Positions 1-11,961 of a DNA stretch of 64,000 nucleotides are shown in pieces; within the stretch, counting starts at the first letter, position 1; each line of letters starts with the position of its first letter. This stretch comes from Brachionus plicatilis (lineage: Eukaryota > Rotifera > Eurotatoria > Ploima > Brachionidae). A model generated the notes under the pieces. It did not search any database and was not told the origin of the DNA. It worked only from the letters and a program-made list of their open reading frames with translations. Where the stretch lies: assembly GCA_010279815.1 (NCBI GenBank), contig QEOQ01000552.1, forward strand, positions 957,704 through 1,021,703, written 5' to 3'. Position numbers and translations under genes: made by a program.

Positions 1-3000
1 TCGCATTTTCTATCAACAATCTGCAAACAACCCACTGGAGCAAATTTCAAAAATATATCCTCACTCTTTCTCTTTTTTCTCCTCGAAAGCAAAAACAAAA
101 ACAAACAAAGCTTTTAATAGCTTAAGTCAGCAGTTGGACGCTTCTTAATGACTTGAGATTAAAAGAGCCAACTGAAGGCCAACGGGGGTCTTTTAGATTG
201 TATCATGTATCAAATTATCTTGGATTTGTTCAATCTCAAATATTCTCTGGCCATGTTCAGATCGATTGTTGTTTCTGATTTATCTGCTTGCCTATCAGTC
301 TATCTAATAGATAATTCGTTATAAAAATATGCTAACGTACTTTTTTTTTTTTTTTTCTCTAAGATTATATAAAATTTCACTAACGAACATTTGTGGTGTC
401 GAGCATGCTGTTTTGTGAGCTAATTTATCTAGCGCCAAAACGAGCCAAAATATTTTGTGTCATTTAAACAAGCTGGACAAAATATTTATCGCATTAGATC
501 ACGATTTTGTCACATACTAAATTACTTTTTCTTGCTCTATCTTGAATTAATTTCTTAATAAATATTCATTGGCATGAACTTGTCGAAATGGTGAGTGTTT
601 TTTTTTTCTTAATTTAAACTCGAGTGTAATTATATTTAAATTATATAAACACTTGTTCACATTTGTTGATACAAAATCTTAGTTTGGACTCGCATCGATG
701 CTTGAGACTGGCCTAGTTCAACCTGGGAATTTATTTTCTTAAACTAATGAATATAAATTTATAACAATTGACGCTTGGATATCATTTTTTTACGACTTCA
801 ATACTCCTAATTCCCATCTATCAATCAATAATATTTTTTTACCAAATAAAAATTAATAAAAAATTTTTAATTATTCATTCATGTGTTCTTGAACAAAAAA
901 AATAATATTTTGATTTAACTTTCTTTCCGAATATCTACACTCTTCGTAGCTACAATTGTAGAGTTACTAAAAATTTAAAATAAAATTCAGATTTAAACTA
1001 TTACATTTCATTTCAAAGATCCCAAGCAATTTTTTAAAATTATTCTATAAAGATTTCTGAATAATATCTATGGCTACGCTCTTCGTAGCTACAATTGTAG
1101 AGTTACTAAAAATTTAAAATAAAATTCAGATTTAAACTATTACATTTCATTTCAAAGATCTTAAGCAATTCTTATTAACTGTTACATTGTTGTTTCCATG
1201 TAATGATCATTATAATTTGTTGAATAAATTGAAATTAATAAAAAAATTGAACTCTCATTGTTCTTGAAAAAAAAAATTTTTTTGATTTAACTTTCTTACA
1301 GAACATTTACCGCTACATTCTTCGTAGCTTCAATTGTATCTACATTTTTAGAGCTAACAAAAAAATTTAAAATAAACCATTGAATTTCAAATATCTTGAG
1401 GAATTTTCCGTAAATATTTGTTTTTTAATATCGCAATAAAAGACCAAAAATTAATTTTTTGGTACCTTAAAAAAAATAGTTTTTTCGACTTACTAAAAAA
1501 TCAAAATTGAAAATTTCGTCATTAAGTTGACTTCCAGTTGAATAGATTTTCATCATTGCTATGTTAAGTCTTGAAAAATTTAATTTTTTCGAGGCACCAA
1601 AACCTAAACGTAATAATACAAAACAATCATTTAGGGTAACTATTCTATTGAGACTTCTGTCAAATATCTACGGCTACACTTTTCGTGTCTACATTTGTAG
1701 AATTTCTAGAAATTTAAAATAAAATTCAAATTTAAACCATTCCATTGCATTTCGTAAATCCTTATTAATTATTTAACTAGCATTGGTAAAAGGAGCGACG
1801 GTGGCATTGCCCGGTACATTTCTTTTAAAAATAATCTTATTGATCTTCCTAAATGGCTACAAAATTAACTAAAAATGATTAACTAATTATTTTTGTAAAC
1901 TTTTTAAATTTGGTAAAGTTGATTCAAGCACCTTAAAGATGACACGACCAATACCTCCTCTCCATTTACCAACACTAATTTTAACTCTCCTTATTGAGAT
2001 TAACTTTTTGTCTAAAATTTTTTTTTTTTTTTTTGCTTTTTTAAATTAAGATCACTTCCAAGGAGACAATTTAAATATTTTTTTTATTTAATTAAATTTA
2101 AGTCCCATGGAAAAATCGAATTAATTAAAAAAAATTTAAAATAATTAATACAAAATAAATGTTTCGGAATCATCCTTGGGTTCCAGTAGAAACAGTAATA
2201 TTTCCAAAATTAAGATCATGCCATCGATTTTCGTGGACTTTAAGGAATATTTTTATTTATGTTTAGCCAAAAAAGAGGCCAATAAGGTCTACAAATTGAG
2301 CAAAAAATGTTCACTTTATTTGTAACGTAAAGTCAAAATAAAAAAGCTTAACATTTGACTTGAGTATTTCTAAAGGCAATTAATAATGCCTTTTTTAAAT
2401 TTTTTCCACTTATCTGATTTCGAAAAGCATACCTGTCCAACTCAAGTGGTCGCATTTGAGAATAAAAATGTTAAGAGAAAAAGAAATAGAAAATCTTCTC
2501 TAAAGCTAATAAAAACAAAACATAAAACAAACAAAACGACACGTCTTAATGCGATTTAAATTCTTAAGTCTGACAGTTAATGTCAATTTATTCCTAACGA
2601 CACAAAATACCAACAGTTTTTTATTTTTTTCACGACAAATATTTGAATAGAAAATAACCATGCAGGTTAATTAATCCACTTGAATCTCGAATCATTCGAG
2701 TAAAAAAAAAAACTAATGAAATCCTTTTAGTAGAATCAAATCTTTGAAAAATAATGAATAAATATTTAATTAATAAAAAAAAATTTCGTACTAAATATAG
2801 ATTTCAGATGTCTCTGCTTACACTAGACTTTAAATCCTTTACAGCATTCTAGTAAATAGACAAAATTGTTTGCTTATTAACAGTTTTAAAAAAAAGACCT
2901 TCTTGAAGTCATTGATTCTAGATTAAATATTATTTTAATTTTACAATCGTGTCCTATAATTAACACTTTTTTAATACAATTTTGTGTCAGAAATAAACCA

Positions 3001-5311
3001 GTTAACGGTAAAACCTGACCTTGCAACGAAATGGCTAGTTTTATTAAATTTAAAACTATAATTTGATTATAATTACACCATTGTTCGTATAATTTACACT
3101 GATTTTAATCTTTCTTTCAATTGAAAAAATTTAGTTGTTTTAAAAATAAAACAACAATTAGAAATTTAGCTGATAAAAATTGAATAAAAAGCTCCATTTA
3201 CTTAATTGGATTTTGATAAAATAATAAATTATAGAAAAATTAAAATTAATTAAAACAGTATTTAATTTCATATTTTTTAAGCTGACTGAAAATTCTAAAA
3301 CAATGAGTTATGTTTTTGATCCCAAATGAATGAGTTATTAAAGCTAAGAAGTTTTTTTTGTTAGAAATAATTGAAGCATAAGAAAGTTGAAATAAAAAAA
3401 TGACAGTATTTATAAATTTTAAAGTAAAAATTTGCCTCTATCAGTTTTGCTAGCTCTTAACTTGAAGAACAAATATTCAGAGATAAATTTTGATTTAGTA
3501 AAAATCTTATATGAAAAAAATCATGTCACAAAATCTTATAAAATTAAGAAGAAAAATTATCTAAACAATAAAATTATTAATAATAAAAAAAAATTTTGAT
3601 TTTTAACTCGATTTTATATTGATCAAATAACATTTATATTCTTTTTTTTTCAAATAATTAAACTTGGATAGATAATGATCAATGTGAATACATAAGATTA
3701 GCTTCCTTTTTCATAATTTAAACAATAGAATATACAATTCTAATAAATCTATAAACACTCGAAAAATTAATGACTTATTTGGTCTTTAGGTTGATTTTTT
3801 TCTGATGCAATTAATTAAACTTTAAGTATTTTATTAAAAAAGAAATAAAATGTTTTATTTTAATATTTTTTCATTTTTTTCAAAGGAATAATTTATACAT
3901 ACCGACTCTTTAAATGTTGAAACCATTTATCTTATCTAACTATTTTATTTACATTTCTCATTAATTTTTTTTATTAATATTTTTTCATTAAATTGAACGA
4001 AAAAAAATTTTTCAAAATCAATCAATTTAACAGAATAAAAAAATTATGCTTAGGTTAATAATACTAAAAAATTTTTGCTAACTTTTTTAATTTTAGCATT
4101 GTAATTAAAATATTCTTTATCAATTAATTGGTTTCATTCGGTAAAATGAAAAAATTATTCTTTTTTGTTATGAAATAATTCGAACATTAAAAAGCTTTTA
4201 AAAATTAATATAACTTGAGAAAATAATGGTCATATTCTTTGGTGAGAATAATTTTGTTTGATATTCAAGGAAATCGACATTTTACAACTAAAATATAAAA
4301 TAAAAATGATCGAATTTCTTTTAAATTTATTTATTTACTAAAATTTTTTAAGTTTTCTTCCTCTTATCAAATTACATTTATTTCTTAAAAATGAGTTTAT
4401 CTTGTTAAAATGTCACTTCCACAGCAAAAAAAAAACTCTCCAACAAGTTGAATTATACTTATGATTAATAATTTTCAAATTGAAAATTATTTATTTACTT
4501 TAAAATTTTTAGAAATAATAAACAGAATGATAAGAATCTTTCAAACTTATCTTTCCGGAACTAATTGCCACTTTATTTTTTGAAATAGCTAAAATCATTC
4601 AATATAAAATTATAAACAACCCGAAATGTCTTTAATTTAAATAACTTTAAAATTAATCTTCGCTGATTCTGTTAAATTTCTATGAATTAACCTATTTAAA
4701 CCTAATTATGAGAGATTACATAAATTTAGTCAGCTTGAATTATTAATTTCAAAAGCGTCTCCGTAAACTTAAATGAAATATTTTTTTGATGTTTTATTTT
4801 CAAGAAAGAATGTTTTTATATACATCTGAATTCTAAAATGAAAAAATTAATGATGCTTTTTGGATCAAAAGTAAAAGCTAAATAACCTATTAATATAAAA
4901 CTTACTTTTAAATGTGCTAGAAAGTTTTTTTTCAAAAAGCCAATAAATAAACTTTTTTAGAGCAAAAAAAATATGTTTTGATTAAATCGGTTAACAATAA
5001 AGAATATTCCTTTTTTCTTTTTATTTTTTCCTTTTATACATAATGAAATTACGAATCACCTGAATGATTTAAAGTCAAATCTATTTTATCTTTGATCGGC
5101 AATGTTTATCTACAGGGACTATGGTCTCTTGTCAAATATTTACATTTGAATTAGATTTTTTAAGTATAAACGGCAAAATTCGGAAAAAATTTATTTATGA
5201 GTAATTAAACAATATTTTATTCTATTAAATATTGATTTGATTCAACACCTTACGACTGAGTAAACTAAAAAGTTTTTTTTTGAATTCTACTCTATCATCA
5301 AAGACTTAATG
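1..5311. other. AT-rich non-coding region, no gene seen
   Basis: No open frame with coding character on either strand. The sequence is dominated by A/T runs and short poly(A)/poly(T) tracts. The only structure I can support is the repeat cluster near 880-1760. It could hold distal regulatory DNA or UTRs of a gene to the left, but nothing in it shows this. Confidence 0.6.
880..1760. repeat. Degenerate direct-repeat cluster (about four copies)
   Basis: A segment containing cttcgtagctacaattgta followed by an A/T-rich tail (aaatttaaaataaaattcag) occurs at about 940-1030 and again at 1079-1170, a 139-bp offset with near identity. Diverged copies lie at about 1318-1390 and 1676-1760. The leader gatttaactttctt precedes the copies at 911 and about 1283. 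Spacing is irregular for the outer copies, so this is a decayed tandem array or repeated insertion, not a clean satellite. Confidence 0.7.
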
Positions 5312-6049
5312 CTAGCATTCTTTATTTTGACTCAAATGTTCAAAATTAAATTCTTGATTTATATACTTTTCAAAATTTCCAACATTTCTGTCCAATTTGT
5401 TGGCAAATGTACGAATTTTTTCCGAAAATTCATTTCTCAAGCCTTTTTTCAGGTCAATAGTGGCTTCTATGATTTTTACTAGCTCTAAGCTTGTGAAGAA
5501 AAACGATATACCAAGGCCCATATAATGCAGTGATAAATTCTGATTCAGTAAAAAACTTGCACTTGAACAGTTTTGAGTGTGAATTATACTACTGAACAAA
5601 TTAGCCAAGTTTAAACTCTCTTGAGCACATTTTCCCAACAATGCGCCAAGTCCATCTTCCATTTGACGTCTAAAATGTGCATTTGGAAACATTTTTGTCA
5701 CTTTTTTTGCCCAATATTTTTCTTGATTCAACACGTTTTCAGCTTCTTTGCAAATAGATTTTGTTTCTAAATCCTTTTTCAGCAATGACCAAAAATTAAA
5801 AATTGAGCCGATAGCACCAATTACCACTCCGCTTACAGTCAAAGTTACTGATATTCCAAATGTACTTGGAGCCAAAAAAATTCCAGTCATTGTCACCACA
5901 CTACCGGCAAAAGTCATTCCCATCCCAGCCATGCGAATAAATACAATTTTTTTTTGCAACGAATCCAATTTATTTGCCAATTCAATGAGTTTATTTTTGG
6001 TCCGAAGACGGCATTTTTTCCAATTTTTTAATTTTGTTCTAAGACCCAT
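5312..6049 (-). CDS. Apolipoprotein-L-like protein
   Basis: A 245-residue single-exon frame. After a basic N-terminus (LRTKLKNWKKCRLRTKNK) and a short coil there is a long hydrophobic hairpin (about residues 36-92) containing GSVVTMTGIFLAPSTFG and GVVIGAIGSIFNF. This Gly/Ala-rich, LAP-x-TFG-type segment is the hallmark of the apolipoprotein L family's membrane-inserting region. A second hydrophobic stretch lies at about 170-190 (GLGISFFFTSLELVKII), followed by an amphipathic C-terminal helix. ApoL proteins act at intracellular membranes, and some form ion channels; the role here is inferred only. No signal peptide is visible. It is transcribed away from the gene at 6322 across a 272-bp gap. 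An upstream exon cannot be excluded. Start is the first ATG in frame; stop is TAG. Confidence 0.7.
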   Translation of the reverse strand: MGLRTKLKNWKKCRLRTKNKLIELANKLDSLQKKIVFIRMAGMGMTFAGSVVTMTGIFLAPSTFGISVTLTVSGVVIGAIGSIFNFWSLLKKDLETKSICKEAENVLNQEKYWAKKVTKMFPNAHFRRQMEDGLGALLGKCAQESLNLANLFSSIIHTQNCSSASFLLNQNLSLHYMGLGISFFFTSLELVKIIEATIDLKKGLRNEFSEKIRTFANKLDRNVGNFEKYINQEFNFEHLSQNKEC

Positions 6050-6321
6050 TATTAAGCATCATGTTGTTTGTTGAAAAGTTATTTTTAAAATTATTTTTTT
6101 AAATTATTTAAAACTCCTAATAAATAATAATAACAAGGCTTGGTCAATTTAATTTTAAATGTCTACATTTAACTAAAAATCGTGCTAGTTTTGATCAAAG
6201 CAAATGAGATTTTGTTATCTTTTATACGAAATTTTAAAATTTCATAATTAAGCAGAAAATGTTTTGTATTGAATTTTGATAAAAGGCTGATTTTTTATTT
6301 AACAAAAAAAATTGAGCTAAA
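6050..6321. promoter_or_regulatory. Shared divergent promoter region
   Basis: Only 272 bp separate the start codons of two divergently oriented genes, so both promoters or 5' UTRs must overlap here unless an unseen upstream exon exists. The stretch is AT-rich. No confident TATA box or initiator can be chosen. Confidence 0.4.
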
Positions 6322-9126
6322 ATGGCAAATAAAGATGAAAATTTGGTGATGATTCAAAGCAATTTGGACATTGAAGAAAATGACATTGATCTAGTGATAA
6401 TGTTTTTTGAAAGTAAAAAACAGTCGGGTGGTGGTGACACATTTAGTTCAGAAAAAATTGGAAAGCGACTTATTAAACTGAATTTTGAAGACAATGAGGC
6501 CAAAAAAAGAGTTCTGGAAAGAAGATATTTCTCTTTTAAAAAATACCAATTTAAATCTTTTGATTCAGAAATAATGGGCTACCAAAACGACTCTTATCCA
6601 GCCAACAAAAATCAATTGATAATAAAAAACATTCTTATGGATTCCGATTTTGATTCGATTAATTACGACGATTCAGTGATTAAAATGTACGCAGAACATT
6701 TATCGCCTAATAATGAAGTTACGCGAATTCAAAAATCAAATCTTTTTGAAAACACATTTTTTGTCAATTACAAGCAAGACTTAGATGGTAATCAGGTAAA
6801 AAATAGGTACAGCAAAAAGCCCAAACTCCGAAACCAAGTGATCACCCTTTTGGATTCATTCAATACAAAATCATTTTTAATTACTTCTAAGAGCTTAGAG
6901 GTTCACAAATTTGACAAAATAAGGACAAAAGTAAACGAAGAAATGGCAAGAAGAAATGGTTCTAAAAACTTTTTTATGGACATAACTGATTCTTATGTTT
7001 TGGTCCAGTGTGAAGACGAAAATATGCTACACGAGTTAAAAGATATGATGAAGCTGAGTCTTAAAAGTACCAACTATAATTATGTGCTCGAGGAAATACA
7101 CAATTATAAACTGTTGGACTTGGTAAAATGTGAAAAATCCGAGCTTGAACATGCAAAGCAAGATGCTCAAATGAAAATGTCTGATAAATTGGAAAATGTC
7201 CAGCCTCAACAAGTACCTGAAAACGAGATAATCGAATTGGATCTGGAACAAACTGAAACTGTAACATTAAGCCGATCTAAGCTAAAGCGAAAAGCAAAAG
7301 CCGAGAAGATAACTATGAGCCCTGTTGAGGAAAAAAAAGATGAATTTTTATCTATTGAAAAAATTAAAATGAATGAAATGCATTTAAGCGATTTATTTAA
7401 ATCACAAACTGAAAGCGAAATTGTACTCAATGAGGAAGCTCCATTTTCAATTGGTCTTTTGAACTGTTCCCAACTCAGAACCAGGCTATCTCAATTGTTG
7501 TCCAAGCATAAAGCTGATTTATATTTTAACAAAAAAAATAAATTCAAGCCATTAGTCTTAAAATTTAATAAGGAATCGATAAAAAAAGTTGTTAATATTG
7601 TCAAGAATTATGCTAAAACTCACTTTATCTACAAAATAGTTCATTTGTCGCCTGAGATTGGCTCTGATCAGGTTCTAAAAGACGCACTGGTTAATTATTT
7701 ACCAAATTTGAACAGACAGTTTCCAGGACTGTATATAAATTTGAGCGATAAAGCATTGCATTGCTATGGATATCCGAAATCGGTCGGAAAAGTGTTGAAC
7801 ACAAACTATGGCTTGCTGAAGGAAATCATCCAAAAGCGCAATTTAGAAACCAAGGAACCAGTACAAGAAAAAATCAAAACTGAACAAGTCGAACAAGACT
7901 TTCTGCCAAAACAAGTAAAATTTTTTTTTCTTTTTTAAATTGGATCAAATTAATTTAATCAGGCATCAAAGAAACCTAAAACTTCTAGACTAAAGTCTGA
8001 AACCAGCGATGTTGCCAGAACTACTGACGAAAATGAAAAAAATGAATGGAAAATAAGTGTTCGTAAGGTAAAAGAAGAAAAGCCACTTTATACCGATGAG
8101 AATAGAATAATATTGTATAATTCATATAAACGGATCGAAACTATTCAATCAATTGACAAACAGGATACCACCAAAGCTAATTTTGTGCCAATAGATCCAA
8201 ATATTAATAGAGTTTTGTCAATTTGTTTGAAAAAATGTGAGAAAATTACTCTTGATTTTATTGATGACTTAAAATTGGTATCGAATGACTGTAGACTGGT
8301 TTATGTTAAAGGAGAAGTTGACCCGATGGAACAATGCGGGATAATGATTGATTCAGATGAAGAGAAATATGTCGAAGCTTATAAAACTGAATTGGAAAAA
8401 ATATTAAATTTTTATGAAAAAAATCGCCTCAAACACGTCTACAATCTTATTGATGAAAAGCTGAGAAGAGAAGAAATTTTTTCGACTTTAATTTCAAATT
8501 TTAGCTCCAAAAATGAGCTAGATGACTTGAAGATAATTTTAAATATGATCTATTTGGACGATAAAGTAGTCCATGCTCAATTGACTGATAAAAAATTGAT
8601 CGAAGTGTATGGTTATACAAATGCTGTTCAAAATTACGACACGTATTCAATCGAAATTCTAAATAAGACTATGAATCACTTTAAAAACAACTTAAAAAAT
8701 CTGCTAGCGTTCAAGTTATGGCAAAAAGAAAATCCGAAAATCTGCATTTTCTTTAGGTTTGATGGAAATTACTTTAATGATTTTGTGATGCAAATAGCAG
8801 CTTATGAAGCTCATGTGGTAAAATTAGATGACCAAAAAGCTTTGCATATAGCATGCTTTAACAAGAAATTACGGAATAGTGCCAATTGTTTAGATGTTGT
8901 TGAGGATACATACAATTGGCGCCAGTCTATTGATTCGTTTGTGTTCCAGTATTTAGAGCTGTTTGGCATAGAACAATTTAAGGTACCATTTACACGTAGC
9001 AGCCAAGAGTGTCAAAGTGTGTTGTATGATAAGAGTGTTTTGGATGTGTCTTGGATTGATGAAAATGAAGTCGAAGTTGTTGGTATTCAGCACGAAATCG
9101 AAAAATTGAAATTAAAATTACTCTAA
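6322..9126 (+). CDS. PARP14/DTX3L-type RRM protein, lacks catalytic domains
   Basis: Two exons, 6322-7914 and 7963-9126, joined across a 48-bp GT-AG intron in phase 0, give about 918 residues. Residues 8-75 match the RRM-like N-terminal fold of the PARP14/PARP10/DTX3L/NMI group: a first strand (VMIQSNLDIEENDID), then MFFESKKQSGGGD with the diagnostic triple glycine at about 36-38, and IKLNFEDNEAKKRVLERR. A second related unit follows at about residues 95-150. The middle has a lysine/arginine patch (SRSKLKRKAKAEK, about 316), a possible nuclear signal. The rest is charged and helical and may contain KH-like repeats as in PARP14, but I cannot prove that. No macrodomain, RING/Deltex or ADP-ribosyltransferase motif is visible. 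In vertebrates these families act in interferon and DNA-damage responses; function here is inferred. Confidence 0.65.
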
Positions 9127-9243
9127 TCAAATCGATCATCAAAACTTTTAGTTATTTATTCTGTTCTATTTTTTTTGCAAATAATAAATTTTTAAATCTT
9201 TATTGATTATGTTTATTTTAGCTTAGTTTGTCCCTTTTCTAAC

Positions 9244-9323
9244 CTAGAGGATAATAGGGGAGGCGCTTCATCTCCTTTTCTAGTTCCTTTTTGTCCAACG
9301 GCTCCGATCTGACACACAGGTCA
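9244..9323 (-). other. Candidate terminal exon of an unknown minus-strand gene
   Basis: The minus strand reads an AG acceptor at 9324-9325, then a frame encoding DLCVRSEPLDKKELEKEMK and about seven more residues before a TAG at 9244-9246. Its base composition is richer in G+C than the flanks. A possible AATAAA lies about 45 bp downstream on the same strand (near 9200). No upstream exon was found, because transposon debris begins immediately beyond. It may be a relict exon, or part of the adjacent retroelement. Confidence 0.25.
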
Positions 9324-9589
9324 CTGCATCGACTTTATCTTCTATACCGCAATTAAAGCATGCCAATTCAACAATATTTTATTCAAAAAATTATTTAAAA
9401 AAATTCATAAAATTTTAAAACAAAAATTTTTTCGCTCTTTTTAAATAAAACCTTTTTTATTAAGAATTTTAACAAAATTTGGTATTTTAAAAACTGCTCT
9501 TTTATATTTTGACGCGGAATACTTTAAGCAATACAGCAACTTTTAAGTTGATTGATTTTATTGCGAGGCAAGTCAGACTCGTATTATTA

Positions 9590-10382
9590 TTTTATTGAAA
9601 ATTTAATATAATCAGTCATTAAATAAATAGACAATTCTGAGTCAAATTTAAGTCCAAGAAATTTAACCTCTTTTTAACAGCCAATTTTTTTAGTGGCTTT
9701 TTTTAATTTCTTTTTTTTTATAGCTTATTTTAAATCAGTTAAATAAAAAAAATTAATTCTCCTAAAAAAATAGGACTAATCATTTAACTTTGAGGAAGAA
9801 TTTTTTTTTAGCTACTTAAAAATACGGATTCTTTTCCCGGATTTTAGCCAGGATGAATTACAGAGAAAATATTTATATTGAATCTGTTACTCCTTAGATG
9901 AAACTTTAAGTGCGGATCTGATTCAATCGATTAAACTTAATCTGAAAAGAAAGACAAACTTCTATTGTCATTAGTTTTGGTAAAGAAAGAATTCGTTTCA
10001 ATATAAAAGAAGAGATATTGATGCATGTTATTTGAAGACATTAACTTTTTATTCTTGTTAATGTATTTGTTTTAAAAATTAAAATTAAAATTTATTTGAA
10101 GAATAAATTTTTTATTGGAAAAAAAAAACTTTTTAAATCTATTAAAAAATTTATTGGATTTAAGCTTTCTTTTTATTAATTTGTTTTATATCATAAGGAG
10201 AGGAAAAAGCACTGATTATTGAGGAATTCCGCTAGAGACCGGTACCAATCTGAAACCACTTCACCGGTCACAATTTGCTGCTTGCGATTGCTAAGAAAAG
10301 AATGGATCCACTTAATGATTAAATCTGGAAAATCAAATGCAGCTGGTTTAATGAGTAGCAGTTCATGTGACACTTTATCAAA
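9590..10382 (-). pseudogene. Non-LTR retrotransposon reverse transcriptase, degraded
   Basis: Two reverse-transcriptase blocks lie in order on the minus strand. At 10382-10191 the frame reads FDKVSHELLLIK and then FPDLIIKWIHSFLSNRKQQ, with GEVVSDWYRSL following; this is the segment after RT motif A in Jockey/CR1-type elements. At about 9672-9590 it reads VKFLGLKFDSELS, the later FLG motif of the same families. The DNA between is AT-rich filler with stops. The motif-A side is missing because a MULE copy is inserted exactly there (10383); the missing piece is found at 11690-11765 in the opposite orientation. Not functional. Confidence 0.85.
10374..10382. repeat. 9-bp target-site duplication (tttatcaaa)
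   Basis: Abuts the end of the short MULE copy at 10383. Its reverse complement, tttgataaa, abuts the other MULE copy at 11757-11765 instead of the far side of this one. Confidence 0.85.
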
Positions 10383-10469
10383 GGCCCATAGTTTTTATTA
10401 AAATAGCGGAATTTTTATTAAAATAGCGGAATTTTTATTAAAAATAGCGGTATGCAAAGAATATTCGCC
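10383..10469 (-). mobile_element. Short non-autonomous MULE copy (87 bp)
   Basis: Reading on the minus strand it begins ggcgaatattctttgcatac and ends with aaaactatgggcc. These are the same two termini as the 1.6-kb element at 11766-13393. Between them are about three units of a 20-bp repeat of the type tttttattaaaatagcggaa. It is flanked by tttatcaaa on one side and tattatatc on the other, which do not match each other but match the flanks of the other copy. It therefore took part in a rearrangement (see findings). Confidence 0.85.
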
Positions 10470-10685
10470 TATTATATCTGCTTGCAAAGATTCTTTTGTC
10501 GCTCTTTTTACAATCCAGTTATTTCCCTCAAATTCTCAATAAAGGCATTTTTTAGTATCCTTCAAAGAGCGAAAACTACAGAAAGGAAAAAAACTTTTAC
10601 CTTTTCCTCTAGTTTTTCTTTTAGAATTAGGTTCAAAAGCCTGATCTTGAGACATGTTATTAGGAATTTCTTCAATCACTGACAT
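10470..10685 (-). pseudogene. N-terminal half of a disrupted small zinc-finger-like gene
   Basis: The minus strand opens at an ATG (10685) with MSVIEEIPNNMSQ and continues through a basic stretch (SKRKTRGKGKS), SLKDTKKCLY, one in-frame TGA, then EFEGNNWIVKRATKESLQ and ADII at the MULE boundary. The 9-bp target site tattatatc (10470-10478) is the end of this frame. The matching C-terminal half, WYQCTKCAVRLK, starts immediately after the same 9 bp on the plus strand at 13394. Joined, the parts would resemble a FLYWCH/WRKY-like Cys-containing domain, often seen in transposase N-termini. Broken by a stop, an insertion and an inversion. Confidence 0.6.
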
Positions 10686-10907
10686 TTTTTTTAATTTATC
10701 TATGCCGAGCTAAATCTTGTTCAGATTAAAAATCACAAAAATCAAGAAAAAATAAAATTAAAAAATTAAAATATAATATAATGGACAATTAAAATAGACA
10801 TATTGTAAATGACAAGTCCAAAATGTTCAAGTATTGAACAGTTTATTTATTTTTCATTATTTGTTTTTTTTTGATGGTATAAGAGTTTCACTTCAATCAA
10901 TTATGTA

Positions 10908-11475
10908 CAGTGGTGATTTGAAAACAATATTTTACGAAAATTTACGTAAAATACCGTAAATTAACCAAATTTTACCACATTTTACGTCAATTAACGTAAA
11001 ATTCGAAAAGTGAAAAAGAAGTATTTTACGAAAAATTATGTAAATATTCAGAATTTTGAGATAATTTTGGTAAAATATGGTAAAATTAAAAACGGCCAAT
11101 TCAAAATTCAAAATTTTTTGAAAAAATGTATTTTTTTTCCAAAAATCGAAAATTTAAGAAAGCATTTTTTATAATAATTTAAAAATAACTATTTTTTTGA
11201 CCAATTTATGAAAAAAAAAACTGTCTTAAATTTTCAATTTTTGAAAAAAAAAGACATTTTTTCAAAAAATTTTGAATTTTGAATTAGCCGTTTTTAATTT
11301 TACCATATTTTACCAAAATTATCTCAAAATCCTGAATATTTACATAATTTTTCGTAAAATACTTCTTTTTCACTTTTCGGATTTTACGTTAATTTACGTA
11401 AAATGTGGTAAAATTTGGTTAATTTACGGTAATTTACGTAAATTTTCGTAAAATACTGTTATCAAATCACCACTG
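10908..11475. mobile_element. Palindromic Tc1/mariner-type MITE (568 bp)
   Basis: A foldback element. It begins cagtggtgatttg and ends caaatcaccactg, directly flanked by TA on both sides (10906-10907 and 11476-11477). The CAGT terminus and TA target duplication are those of Tc1/mariner elements. The arms (about 250 bp each) are inverted copies and contain many short palindromes of the type tttacgtaaa. No coding sequence. Confidence 0.85.
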
Positions 11476-11689
11476 TATTAATAAATTAAAATAGTGATAA
11501 ATTTAAATTAAATTGACATTAATTACAAAAAAAAAATAAATGTTTTTATTTTGTTCCTAATTCAGTATTTTAGTTTTTTATTTGCATATTATTGTTATTT
11601 GAAAATATTATACGCGATAAAATTTTAAAAAGAAATTAATTTTTTTAGCTATTATTTCTTTATTATTCTTAGGTATTTAATTTTACAGA

Positions 11690-11765
11690 TTCTTTTTCCA
11701 GTTTTATGGAGCTTAAGTGTCATCTATTTGGACTTAGAGACAAATTTGATAAAGCATTTGATAAA
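11690..11765 (+). pseudogene. Reverse transcriptase motif-A fragment
   Basis: One frame reads SVIYLDL. After a frameshift, the next frame reads LRDKFDKAFDK and stops at the MULE boundary. This is the YLDFxKAFDK motif A of non-LTR reverse transcriptases. The last 9 bp (tttgataaa, 11757-11765) also sit at the start of the minus-strand fragment that continues with FDKVSHELLL at 10382. The two fragments are one gene split by a MULE insertion and then separated by inversion. Confidence 0.75.
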
Positions 11766-11961
11766 GGCGAATATTCTTTGCATACCGCTATTTTTAATAA
11801 AAATCCGGCTATTTTAATAAAAATACCGCTAATTTAATAAGCTTACCTCTAATTTAATAAAAACTCATCTAAATAAATATAAACTCATCTAAACAAAATA
11901 AAAACACGTCTAAATTAATAACATCTCCCTCTAAATTAATAACACTTGCCTCTATAATAAT

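Larger units (their letters stand above)
10470..11765. other. 1.3-kb segment inverted between two MULE copies
   Basis: The left boundary carries tattatatc next to MULE copy 1 and the right boundary carries tttgataaa next to MULE copy 2. Re-inverting this segment restores identical 9-bp duplications on both sides of both elements and rejoins two interrupted reading frames. It contains the first half of a small gene, a Tc1-type foldback MITE and the motif-A part of a reverse transcriptase. Confidence 0.8.

Noticed and set aside
5748..6074. Plus-strand 108-codon frame opposite the ApoL-like gene
   Set aside because: Antisense shadow of the ApoL-like coding sequence, with no domain and no splice context.
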